Of a DNA stretch of 64,000 nt, positions 44,965-52,816 are shown one piece after another. Within the stretch, counting starts at the first letter, position 1; each line of letters begins with the position of its first letter. The position numbers and the translations under genes were made by a program. Below the pieces are notes generated by a model, which was not told where the DNA came from, searched no databases, and worked only from the letters and a program-made list of their open reading frames with translations. The DNA is from Firmicutes bacterium HGW-Firmicutes-2. Lineage in GTDB: Bacteria > Bacillota > Clostridia > Lachnospirales > Vallitaleaceae. The DNA lies in the NCBI GenBank assembly GCA_002841495.1, contig PGZV01000015.1, positions 62,001-126,000 on the forward strand. The letters run 5' to 3'.

Positions 44965-46329
44965 CTACTTAAGAAAAATGGACGCGTCGCCTGCTCGATC
45001 CGTAAACTTACCGTTCTTCCTTATGCCCATCTTTTCTAACCATAAATCAAATTCCTTAATTGGTTTCAGATTCAATAACTCCCGTAAAGTTTGCGCTTCA
45101 TGATACCCTGTACACTGATAATTCAACATAACGTCATCGCCTACGGGAATCCCCATAAAGTAGTTGCATCCAGCTGTTGTAAGGAGCACAGCTAGATTCT
45201 CTATGTCATTTTGATCCGCTTTCATATGGTTGGTATAACATGCATCTACACCCATTGGTATGCCTGATAACTTGCCCATGAAGTGGTCTTCAAGACCTGC
45301 TCTTATAACCTGATGGTTATCATATAAGAATTCCGGTCCGATAAAGCCGACAACCGTATTGACCAAAAATGGTTGATACCTTTTTGCATACCCATAACAT
45401 CTTGCTTCTAAAGTTAGTTGGTCTGCACCATGATGGGCATCGGAGGACAATTCTGACCCTTGACCTGTTTCAAAATACATCACGTTTGGTCCAGTTGACG
45501 TACCTTCCTTCAGTACCAATGCACGTGCTTCATCTAGCATATCTGTCGTAACACCAAAAGCCTCATTTCCTTTTTGAGAACCAGCTATACTTTGAAAAAT
45601 AAGGTCAGAGGGTGCACCTTCCCTGATGGCTTTCATCTGAGTTGTAACATGGCCAAGCACACAAGCTTGGGTTGGGATCTCCCATTTGTTTTTAAGATCC
45701 GCAAAGATTTTCAATACATTACTAACACTGTTTACAGAGTCATCGACAGGGTTAAGACCGATAACGGCATCCCCAACACCATAAGAAAGACCTTCCATTG
45801 TGGAAATCATGATGCCATCCAGATCATCTGTGGGATGGTTTGGTTGCAACCTAATAGATAAAGTGCCTGGTAGTCCGATCGTCGTATTGCAGTGGGCTGT
45901 TATTCTAATCTTGCTCGCACCATAGATTAGGTCGAGATTAGACATGATTTTGGTAACCGCTGCAACCATTTCACTGGTCAAACCTCTGCTTACCCTTACC
46001 AGATCACTTTCTTTTGTGTTTGAATCCAGAATCCATTCTCTTAATTCACTCACGGTCCAGTTTTGAATCTCTCCATAGATTTTTTCATTGACCGCATCTT
46101 GAATGACCCTAGTGACTTCATCGATTTCATAGGGAATCACCGGGTTGTTTCTCAAATCCTTCAACATTAGATTGCTAAGAACCTCTTTGGCAGCTACACG
46201 TTCTGTAACGGTGTTAGCGGCTATACCGGCCAGCTTGTCTCCGGATTTTTCTTCATTTGCTTTTGCTAAGACTTCTTTGACTGAATTGAATTGATACACG
46301 ACTCCAAATAACTTGGTTTTTAACCTCAT
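44965..46329 (-). CDS. eutB: Ethanolamine ammonia-lyase large subunit, second copy
   Basis: This 454-residue protein is colinear with the other EutB, with roughly 60 percent matching residues by eye. It retains the catalytic pattern (IRLQPNHPTDD, GLNPVDDS, YFETGQGSEL, KADQND), so it may be active. Differences occur in several loops and in the C-terminus (MGIRKNGKFTDRAGDASIFL). It could form mixed (EutB1/EutB2)6-EutC6 complexes or serve a different amino alcohol. The ATG at 46329 has AGAGG 8 bases upstream. A GTG at 46338 is the alternative. Confidence 0.92.
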   Translation of the reverse strand: MRLKTKLFGVVYQFNSVKEVLAKANEEKSGDKLAGIAANTVTERVAAKEVLSNLMLKDLRNNPVIPYEIDEVTRVIQDAVNEKIYGEIQNWTVSELREWILDSNTKESDLVRVSRGLTSEMVAAVTKIMSNLDLIYGASKIRITAHCNTTIGLPGTLSIRLQPNHPTDDLDGIMISTMEGLSYGVGDAVIGLNPVDDSVNSVSNVLKIFADLKNKWEIPTQACVLGHVTTQMKAIREGAPSDLIFQSIAGSQKGNEAFGVTTDMLDEARALVLKEGTSTGPNVMYFETGQGSELSSDAHHGADQLTLEARCYGYAKRYQPFLVNTVVGFIGPEFLYDNHQVIRAGLEDHFMGKLSGIPMGVDACYTNHMKADQNDIENLAVLLTTAGCNYFMGIPVGDDVMLNYQCTGYHEAQTLRELLNLKPIKEFDLWLEKMGIRKNGKFTDRAGDASIFLK

Positions 46330-46399
46330 ACCTATCACCTCTTCGTTTAATATTTAATGGCAAAGACTCAAAGCTTAGTTTCTCTAATAACATACACTA

Positions 46400-47836
46400 C
46401 TAATATCCAAATGCTAATGTTTTGATTACAATTGGTACAACCCTCCCATTTGCCAAAGGTTTTCCTATATCGATAAAATCCCCATTACTTACATTAACAG
46501 CATCGATACAAACAACGTCCTTCTTATACTCTAAATAGGTTTGAATGGTTTGTCCTAGTGCTTTTGCAATGTCATGTTCTACAATGATTACCAGCGGAAC
46601 ATCCATACTTATAATCTCCGCCATTCCACCAACAATTGTTTGTGCAAGTAACTTTAGCTCACCAAAGCTTATACTCTTCACCCCCTTAATGGCCAAAGCC
46701 ACTTGTTGTTTCTCATGGTGCAAGCCAAACCAACTCACTTTTTCTTTGATTGCCTGACGCAGTTCTTCGTAACCCAGTTGTTCATCTTCTACCGTAAGTT
46801 TAAGAATCGGTATGTTTTTAAGTGGAAAAATATCTTTTGAGAACGTGATCGTACTGCCGCTTATATCTGTTGTGTGACTGCCTGCTCCTACTACTGTTGC
46901 TCTGATGGTTTCCGTCGGTTTATGTATGCCAAAATGATTGGATAAATCTAATTTTTGAATGCTCTTGCCTAGAAAGACACCGATGTCACCATAGATTAAT
47001 TTTTCATTGTCAGTGTATATCCCAAAGATGCAATCAGCAACACCGCCTGAAAAAGAGATGTATTTGATCTCATAGTTTCTTTTTAAGTCTTTCGTCGTTA
47101 GCATAAGTTCCAGATCTTCTGTTACTTTTCTAATCCCTAAAACCTCTTCTAGGAGCTCCGCCATCCGGTTCGTAATCCTCTCAACCTGATCTACTGTGAT
47201 CACCTGCCCAACTTCTATCTGGATACCCATGTTTTCGGCTAGCTTCTTTATCTTTTTTGATATGTAAGCCACTTTCATACTGTCCGGATGAATCTTAATA
47301 AGCCGTCCTCCCAGATCTAAGCAAGTGGTATCAATAACCTCTCCTTCTTTGAAAACAGAGATGTTGGTTGTGCCACCTCCAATGTCTAGATTCACCACAA
47401 CGCTTCTATTGGATTTAGAAAAAACATCTGCACCTGCACCTTTTCCGGCAATAATGGCCTCAAGATCCGGTCCTGCTGTGGCTACAACAAAGTCACCTGC
47501 TAAGCCACTTAGTTTTTCCAGTACCAGAGATGCATTCACTTTCCTAGCCGTTTCACCTGTGATAATGACCGCCCCTGTGTCCACATCTCCTGGATGGATA
47601 CCCGCTTTTTCATATTCATTTTCTATGATTTTCCTAATAGCTTCGCCATCGATCTCAGTATCTGATAGTAAAGGCGTAAAATAGATGTTGCTCTTGTAAA
47701 TGACTTCTTTTTCTACTATGCTGATTTTGGGTATGGAAAAAGCCGATGCCGTATTTTCTATGGTCAGTCTACTAAACACCAATTGGGTTGTTGATGTGCC
47801 AATATCAATGCCTACGCTGATAATTTTCTCTTCCAA
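46400..47836 (-). CDS. eutA: EutA reactivase for ethanolamine ammonia-lyase
   Basis: The 478-residue EutA protein has an ASKHA fold: VGIDIGTSTTQLVFS near the N-terminus, VVNLDIGGGTTNISVF in the middle, and YISFSGGVADCIF and VVGAGSHTTDISG later. It exchanges damaged cobalamin for fresh adenosylcobalamin in an ATP-dependent manner. The TTG at 47836 has GGGAGGGG 5 bases upstream. An earlier TTG at 47851 is only within that ribosome site. It follows the hairpin pair and terminator at 47864-47933, so its expression is probably under EutV control. Confidence 0.93.
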   Translation of the reverse strand: MEEKIISVGIDIGTSTTQLVFSRLTIENTASAFSIPKISIVEKEVIYKSNIYFTPLLSDTEIDGEAIRKIIENEYEKAGIHPGDVDTGAVIITGETARKVNASLVLEKLSGLAGDFVVATAGPDLEAIIAGKGAGADVFSKSNRSVVVNLDIGGGTTNISVFKEGEVIDTTCLDLGGRLIKIHPDSMKVAYISKKIKKLAENMGIQIEVGQVITVDQVERITNRMAELLEEVLGIRKVTEDLELMLTTKDLKRNYEIKYISFSGGVADCIFGIYTDNEKLIYGDIGVFLGKSIQKLDLSNHFGIHKPTETIRATVVGAGSHTTDISGSTITFSKDIFPLKNIPILKLTVEDEQLGYEELRQAIKEKVSWFGLHHEKQQVALAIKGVKSISFGELKLLAQTIVGGMAEIISMDVPLVIIVEHDIAKALGQTIQTYLEYKKDVVCIDAVNVSNGDFIDIGKPLANGRVVPIVIKTLAFGY

Positions 47837-47863
47837 AATAACCCCTCCCAAAACGCAAAAATC

Positions 47864-47933
47864 GGCCTAAAGCGTATGCTTGCATACACCTTAGGCCAAC
47901 TTTGCCTTTCATAAAAACACTGCGTTGTGTTTT
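47864..47933 (-). promoter_or_regulatory. EutV-type dual-hairpin antiterminator and terminator between eutW and eutA
   Basis: Right after the eutW stop, P1 is AAAACAC-AACGCA-GTGTTTT (47914-47933): seven base pairs and a six-base loop with A at position 1 and G at position 4. Seven bases on, P2 is AGGC-AAAGTTG-GCCT (47893-47907), again with A1 and G4. The 3' arm of P2 overlaps the 5' arm of a 14-16 bp terminator (47864-47897) that is followed by TTTTTG. ANTAR proteins bind such paired hairpins and prevent the terminator. EutV has an ANTAR domain, so this is its likely site. Confidence 0.8.
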
Positions 47934-49343
47934 CTATTCATTTATAAAATCAAATATTATTTTTGTACCATTTTCACCGGAATACATATCCAGATGACCT
48001 TGTAGCTTGTCTTTAACGATGCTTCTCACTATATTCAGTCCCAAGCTGTCTGCTTTTATGGATTTTACGTCAAATCCTTTGCCATTATCAACAATAGACA
48101 TGCTTGAATACAGGTTTCCTTTTTGAATCCAAATATCTATAGAACCTTCTAACCTTTCATCAAAGGCATGTTCAATAGAGTTTTGCAAAAGTTCATTGAC
48201 CACTAAAGCTATAGAAGTGGCTTTGTCTGAGTTAACGGTTAAGCTGTCTCCCTCTATGGATATGGTAATATGATCGACTGTTGACAAACCATATCTTAGG
48301 GTACTTTCCTTTATTTTTGTCACAATCGTTTTTAGATCAACGTCATCTACCCCGTTTTGTGCCAAAAGCTCATGCGTGACCGCAATGCCAAGTATCCTGT
48401 TGATGCTCACATTAAAGGCTTCATTGACCAAATCGTTATTAATCCTTCTAGACTGAAGACTTAACAGACTTGCGATCGTCTGTAAATTGTTCTTAACTCT
48501 ATGATGAATCTCTCGAATGGCTACGGATTTGAGGATGATTTCTTTTTCTTTTTCTCGTACTTCTGTAATATCTTTGATGAGCATGGTAAGACCAGTAATG
48601 ATATTATGTCGCTTTAAAGTTGCGTATTTTATTTGTAAGGTTAGCCTTCCAACGTTTACTTCTGATATCTTTAAGCTGGGTTCTTCTATAAGCTTGTCAA
48701 AAACACATCCATCTAATACCAGATTCTCAAAATGCATCCCTATGATACTATCTCTATAGCCCAAATCCTCATACAACTTTTTTGCACCCGGATTACCATA
48801 ATTACTAATCCCCTGTTGATCAAAGATAATGATGGCATCATTAATATGATAGGTTACAGTATATTCACTATCCTTAACATTCAGCAACGTTTCCGTAAGT
48901 TGCCCTGTTGTTTCAGCCAAAAATTCCATTTTTTCATTTTGCTTCACTGATTTTGTTACGTCTTGTTCCATAATCAATACGCCAATTACAGCACCGTTGT
49001 CATTTTGAATGGGTACGACGTTTTGTCTTACGTTCTTGTTTTCTTGGGTTAAGGCTTTCAGATCTCTAGTTGCCATACCAATATCCAATGTCCTAAGTGC
49101 TGCCGGTTCATTTTTTCTATAAGCCAATTCTCCAACCACAGAATACTCATACATTGAAGCGTTGGAAGTGGGTTTGGCTTCAGCTACAACAATTGCTGCA
49201 TTGGGATCACTGGTCATGCAGTCAATAAACACATCTGCCTTTACAAGATCCGCTATGATTGGCAGTACTTTCGAGATGCTTTCTAGTTTTATGATGTCTT
49301 CATCATTAAGATCCGTATATTTATTGCACAATTCTCTTAGCAT
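47934..49343 (-). CDS. eutW: EutW sensor histidine kinase
   Basis: The 469-residue soluble kinase has an N-terminal EutW sensor region (residues 1-150, ASMYEYSVVGELAY), a PAS-like domain (about 155-260) and a HisKA_2 domain (AIREIHHRVKNNLQTIASLL, H = phospho-acceptor). The ATPase follows (ALVVNELLQNSIEHAF and GFDVKSIKADSLGLNIV). In Firmicutes EutW phosphorylates EutV when ethanolamine is present. It lies 16 bases after eutV, and the dual-hairpin leader of eutA begins one base after its stop. Confidence 0.93.
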   Translation of the reverse strand: MLRELCNKYTDLNDEDIIKLESISKVLPIIADLVKADVFIDCMTSDPNAAIVVAEAKPTSNASMYEYSVVGELAYRKNEPAALRTLDIGMATRDLKALTQENKNVRQNVVPIQNDNGAVIGVLIMEQDVTKSVKQNEKMEFLAETTGQLTETLLNVKDSEYTVTYHINDAIIIFDQQGISNYGNPGAKKLYEDLGYRDSIIGMHFENLVLDGCVFDKLIEEPSLKISEVNVGRLTLQIKYATLKRHNIITGLTMLIKDITEVREKEKEIILKSVAIREIHHRVKNNLQTIASLLSLQSRRINNDLVNEAFNVSINRILGIAVTHELLAQNGVDDVDLKTIVTKIKESTLRYGLSTVDHITISIEGDSLTVNSDKATSIALVVNELLQNSIEHAFDERLEGSIDIWIQKGNLYSSMSIVDNGKGFDVKSIKADSLGLNIVRSIVKDKLQGHLDMYSGENGTKIIFDFINE

Positions 49344-49359
49344 CTTATCTGCTCCCAGC

Positions 49360-49935
49360 CTATTCTACATGATTCATAATAATTGCATTTGCAATGTTCT
49401 TCATAGAAGCGTGTTTTTCCATACTCAGCTTTCTAATGAGATTATAGGCCTCATTATCTGATATTTTATCTTTATCCATAAGGATGCCTTTTGCACGATC
49501 TATAGATTTTCTGGCTTCTAGCTGATCTTTAAGCTTTTCAGTGTCCTCTTTTATTTTTTTAATGAGCTTTCCTTTTGCTACTGCAATCTCAATGGTCGGG
49601 ATAAGGTTCTGGCTGCTTACAGGTTTGACGATATACCCCATAACACCCACCTCTTTGGCTTGCTCTAAAAACTCAATGCCACTATAGGCTGTTAACAACA
49701 CAACGCTAAGTGCAAGCTCTTCATTGATAATTACTCTTGATGCTTTAATGCCATCGAGTATGGGCATCTTTACATCCATAAGTACCAAATCCGGTCTAAG
49801 TTTTCTACACAATTCAACTGCATCGAATCCATCAGAAGCTTGTCCTACTACATCGTAGCCTTCTTCTTTAAGAATCTCGCTGAGGTCCATCCTAGTAATA
49901 AGTTCATCGTCGGTTACTACTATTCTGCACTTCAT
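49360..49935 (-). CDS. eutV: EutV response regulator with ANTAR RNA-binding domain
   Basis: The receiver (VVTDDELITRMDLSEIL, LVLMDVKMPILDGIKA with phospho-Asp, GYIVKPVSSQNL) joins a short coiled coil and an ANTAR domain (RKSIDRAKGILMDKDKISDN and NLIRKLSMEKHASMKN). It is an antiterminator: the phosphorylated dimer binds twin hairpins and keeps transcription going. The ATG at 49935 has AAGGAGG 8 bases upstream. The frame stays open for 50 more codons through the palindromic repeat, but that extension is not coding in my view. Confidence 0.93.
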   Translation of the reverse strand: MKCRIVVTDDELITRMDLSEILKEEGYDVVGQASDGFDAVELCRKLRPDLVLMDVKMPILDGIKASRVIINEELALSVVLLTAYSGIEFLEQAKEVGVMGYIVKPVSSQNLIPTIEIAVAKGKLIKKIKEDTEKLKDQLEARKSIDRAKGILMDKDKISDNEAYNLIRKLSMEKHASMKNIANAIIMNHVE

Positions 49936-49966
49936 TCTATTGTCCTCCTTAAATATATTGAAACGG

Positions 49967-50172
49967 TTGGTTAAGGCTTCAAAACCATATAGTTGAACTT
50001 TCACAGACAGGATAGTTATGAATGCATCAACATAATCTATTTCTGTTTGTGAATTTAGTGAAACTTGGTTTTGGCCTATAACCAACGGTTGGTTAAAGTG
50101 TCAAATCTATATCGTTGAACGTTCACATACCCTATATGTGAACGTATAGAAACTTGGTTTAACCTTTAACCA
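49967..50172. repeat. Two tandem long palindromic units in the eutP-eutV gap
   Basis: Unit B (50090-50172, 83 bp) is bounded by TGGTTAAAG and CTTTAACCA and contains the 11-bp hairpin ACGTTCACATA/TATGTGAACGT. Unit A (49967-50085, 119 bp) has TTGGTTA-type ends with GGC/GCC extensions and an inner TTCACAAACAG/CTGTCTGTGAA pair. TTAACCAACCGTT is repeated directly at the same end of each unit. The units look like related imperfect copies. No known family is recognised. They lie between the eutP stop and the eutV ribosome site. Confidence 0.75.
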
Positions 50173-50176
50173 CGGT

Positions 50177-50599
50177 CTATTCTAGGAAGTCTTCTAGTTC
50201 TTCTAGACCCAAACCCTTTGTTGCACTTATTTCAAATATTTTTTCTGCGCCCGCCAATGTAAGACAATCTCTTGCATAATCTATATTTTTAATTTCTTCA
50301 TCTATTTTTGTTATAATACCTACTACCGGCTTCGTAAAAACTGACGCAAAATTTGGAGAAAATAGACAGTTTTTGCTACTTGCGTCCTGAAATAATAGTA
50401 CCATATGACAGTCACAAGATGCAACAATTAAGGCATTATTATATCTTCGGCTTTCTAAGTACTCGCCTGGTGTATCAATGATGGTATCATAGTATTCCAT
50501 CGCTTGTGTTTTCTTGTATTTTAGTTTTACTTTCATCATCGCTTGGACGAAAGTGGTTTTACCCGATCCCACTGCTCCAATTAATAGAAATTTTTTCAT
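50177..50599 (-). CDS. eutP: EutP small GTPase-like protein
   Basis: The 140-residue Ras-like P-loop protein has GAVGSGKTTFVQAMMKVK (Walker A), IIDTPGEYLE (switch II, DTPG) and GIITKIDE (NKxD-like, here TKID). EutP/PduV proteins are associated with BMCs. EutP of some species has acetate kinase activity. The ATG at 50599 lies 4 bases after the eutS stop and has no clear ribosome site, so it is probably coupled to eutS. Confidence 0.9.
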   Translation of the reverse strand: MKKFLLIGAVGSGKTTFVQAMMKVKLKYKKTQAMEYYDTIIDTPGEYLESRRYNNALIVASCDCHMVLLFQDASSKNCLFSPNFASVFTKPVVGIITKIDEEIKNIDYARDCLTLAGAEKIFEISATKGLGLEELEDFLE

Positions 50600-50603
50600 A
50601 ATT

Positions 50604-50954
50604 CTAGGATTTTGTAACGGTTGTCGGTGTAAATGACAACACATTGGTTAATATATTTAGGATCTCATTTAAGGCGGATTCAATACTTGAAATATCTCCC
50701 GTTACAACCAAAGAACCACTAAACCGATCAATAAAACCAATTTCTACACTTGCGGCTTTGGTTGCAACATCTGCTGCAATAATAACCGCTTCACTGGGCG
50801 TGATTGTAAGGATGCCGATTGCATCACTATGCTCATCTGCCAGACCTAATTTCATGTAGATGCTCTTTTGTGGTTTTGCGATGATATGGGCAAGGGTTAC
50901 TTGTTTTCCGGGAACATATTCTTGAATAATTCTTTGTTTTTCAAAGTTTTCCAT
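50604..50954 (-). CDS. eutS: EutS BMC-H shell protein
   Basis: This is a 116-residue EutS with the conserved opening [20 protein letters not shown] and the later [20 protein letters not shown], a circularly permuted BMC domain. EutS hexamers are bent and form shell edges. The ATG at 50954 has AAAGGA 9 bases upstream. The ATG at 50963 directly abuts it and is less likely. It is the first gene of the eut run, behind the hairpin at 50993-51047. Confidence 0.95.
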   Translation of the reverse strand: MENFEKQRIIQEYVPGKQVTLAHIIAKPQKSIYMKLGLADEHSDAIGILTITPSEAVIIAADVATKAASVEIGFIDRFSGSLVVTGDISSIESALNEILNILTNVLSFTPTTVTKS

Positions 50955-50992
50955 AGATTTCATTCCTTTATGGGATTTTCTCCTAAAAATAC

Positions 50993-51047
50993 AAAAAGCC
51001 GCTACAAAGCATAATCCTATGCTTCATTGCAAGCTTCGCCGCTTTTT
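50993..51047 (-). terminator. Terminator-like leader hairpin upstream of eutS
   Basis: AAAAAGC-GGC and GC-GGCTTTTT close a stem (one G-G mismatch) around an inner hairpin AAGCATA/TATGCTT. A T-run follows on the minus strand. It lies 39 bases before eutS, where ANTAR-controlled antitermination is expected in Firmicutes. A TTGCAA/TACTAA pair (51119-51124, 51097-51102, spacer 16) could be the promoter. A twin hairpin with A1/G4 loops is not as clear here as before eutA. Confidence 0.6.
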
Positions 51048-51168
51048 TTATTGCACTTCTCAATGCTACTATTTGCTGTAAATAAACAACGAAAGTTTAG
51101 TAAAAAAGATTCAACACCTTGCAAGTACTCTTAGTTTTTCAAGATAGATGAATCTGATTTTTCTAATC

Positions 51169-52002
51169 TTATTTTAAGTTTGTAAGTTCAACTGCTTTTG
51201 CGTCAGCAAACAATTGATTCTCACCGGACATCGCCCATATAAAAGAGTAGTTTGTTGTACCAACACCACTATGTATCGACCAATAGGGTGAAACAACCGC
51301 TTCTTCATTTCTAACGACAATATGCCTTGTTTGATCTTCGCATCCCATAAAATGAAATACAAGATCTGTTTGTAGAATATTGAAGTATAAGTAGACTTCA
51401 CTTCTTCTTTCATGGATATGAGGTGGCATGCTGTTCCATACACTACCTTCTAGCATGGTTGTAAATCCCATAACTAAATGGCAGCTCTTTACACCGTTTG
51501 GATGTATGTATTTATAAAGAACTCTTTCATTTGCTGCCTTTTTGTTTCCAAGCTCTAATTTTTCTGCATCTCTTTCAAATATCATTGTCGTTGGGTATTC
51601 AATATTAGCCACGGTACTGATATAATAAAACTTTGCCAGATTATTAGGATCATGGCTTGAAAACTCAATCGATTCCTGCCCTTTCCCAATATACAGGCCA
51701 TCCATTAGGTCTAAACGATAGGATATACCATCGACTCTAATCTGACCGGAACCTCCAATATTAATAATACCCATCTCCCTGTTTTCTAAAAAGAAAGCTT
51801 GACTAGAAGGTGTTAGTTCATTAATATCTAAAGGTTTTTCAGGGGTAACACCCCCAATAATCATACGGTCTGCATGCGAGTATACGGATTTTATTTTATT
51901 TGTCTCAAATAATTTCTGAACAAGAAATGCTTCTCTTAATTGATCCGTATCAAAACCCTTAACTTCATTATAATGTGATATGTGTTTTTCTTGCATATCC
52001 AA
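51169..52002 (-). CDS. kduI: KduI, 5-keto-4-deoxyuronate isomerase
   Basis: The 277-residue protein has family length and the cupin metal site MPPHIHERRSEVYLYF (H-x-H, E) plus HSGVGTTNYSFIWAM near the C-terminus. It opens with RHYNEV-type SHYNEVKGFDTDQLREAFL. It isomerises 5-keto-4-deoxyuronate to 2,5-diketo-3-deoxygluconate, which KduD then reduces. It is the last gene of the uronate set, 40 bases after kduD, and 165 bases before eutS. Confidence 0.93.
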   Translation of the reverse strand: MDMQEKHISHYNEVKGFDTDQLREAFLVQKLFETNKIKSVYSHADRMIIGGVTPEKPLDINELTPSSQAFFLENREMGIINIGGSGQIRVDGISYRLDLMDGLYIGKGQESIEFSSHDPNNLAKFYYISTVANIEYPTTMIFERDAEKLELGNKKAANERVLYKYIHPNGVKSCHLVMGFTTMLEGSVWNSMPPHIHERRSEVYLYFNILQTDLVFHFMGCEDQTRHIVVRNEEAVVSPYWSIHSGVGTTNYSFIWAMSGENQLFADAKAVELTNLK

Positions 52003-52042
52003 TCTCCTTGTTTCTCAAAATCTAAACTAGGGTTGATAGACT

Positions 52043-52783
52043 CTATCTAAAGTCTTGGCCACCATTTATTTGAATAACTTCACCTACAAGATAGCTGGAA
52101 TCTTCTGATGCCAAGAAATACATTGCATTAGCAACATCTTCAGGCGTACCAAATCTTTTTGCAGGAATGCCTTGCTTCCAACCTTCCATAAGCTCTTTAT
52201 TGGTAGCACTATGAAACTCAGTGTCAACAACCCCAGGTGAAACCGCGTTGACTCTAATGTTATAGCCGATAAACTCTTTTGCAGTCGCTCTAGTAAAAGC
52301 AAGAATCGCTGCTTTTGCTGCAGCATATGCCGCAATACCAGGTCCTCCGCCATTGTAAGCCGCAATGGAGGTAATATTGAGAATACTACCACCCTCTTTT
52401 TTCATATAGGGAATCACCGCTCTTGTACAAAAGAATGGATTATTCAAGTTAAGATCCAACACCGTATTCCAAAAATCCGTGCTCATTTCTTCAACCGGAC
52501 ATCTACCGCATAAGCCACCTGCGTTGTTAATGAGTACATCAATCTTACCATATTGATCGGCCACAGCTTTCATCATCGTGTTTACTTCTTCTTCTTTTGT
52601 TACATCCGCATAGAAAAAAGTTGCCTCATACCCTTCACTTTTAAGAATTTCTATTGCATCTTTTCCCGCTTCTGAATCGATTCCGTTTAAAGCAATTGTA
52701 TAGCCTTCTTTTGCAAATCTCTTTGCAGTTGTTAGACCAATGCCTCTTGTGCCACCAGTTATTAGAATGACTTTATTTTCCAT
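52043..52783 (-). CDS. kduD: SDR-family dehydrogenase, KduD by context
   Basis: The 246-residue short-chain dehydrogenase has TGGTRGIGLTTAKRFA (NAD-binding), NNAGGLCGRC, catalytic Ser/Tyr/Lys in NITSIAAYNGG and YAAAKAAILAFTRA, and PGVVDTEF. It is also similar to FabG, so the sequence alone does not fix the substrate. It is next to KduI and a KDG kinase, so 2-dehydro-3-deoxygluconate dehydrogenase (KduD) is the natural reading. Confidence 0.8.
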   Translation of the reverse strand: MENKVILITGGTRGIGLTTAKRFAKEGYTIALNGIDSEAGKDAIEILKSEGYEATFFYADVTKEEEVNTMMKAVADQYGKIDVLINNAGGLCGRCPVEEMSTDFWNTVLDLNLNNPFFCTRAVIPYMKKEGGSILNITSIAAYNGGGPGIAAYAAAKAAILAFTRATAKEFIGYNIRVNAVSPGVVDTEFHSATNKELMEGWKQGIPAKRFGTPEDVANAMYFLASEDSSYLVGEVIQINGGQDFR

Positions 52784-52816
52784 TGTAATCTCCTTTTTAT
52801 ATCTACTATTAATAGG

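Noticed and set aside
49936-50085. A 50-residue N-terminal extension of EutV
   Set aside because: The frame is open, but it runs through a palindromic repeat. The ATG at 49935 has an ideal AAGGAGG and gives a normal EutV start.
50993-51160. A second EutV twin-hairpin site in the eutS leader
   Set aside because: A TATTT-ACAGC-AAATA hairpin has an A1/G4-like loop, but it is only five bases long and the next candidate (ATTG/CAAT) does not show A1 and G4 or overlap the terminator. I kept only the terminator as a feature.
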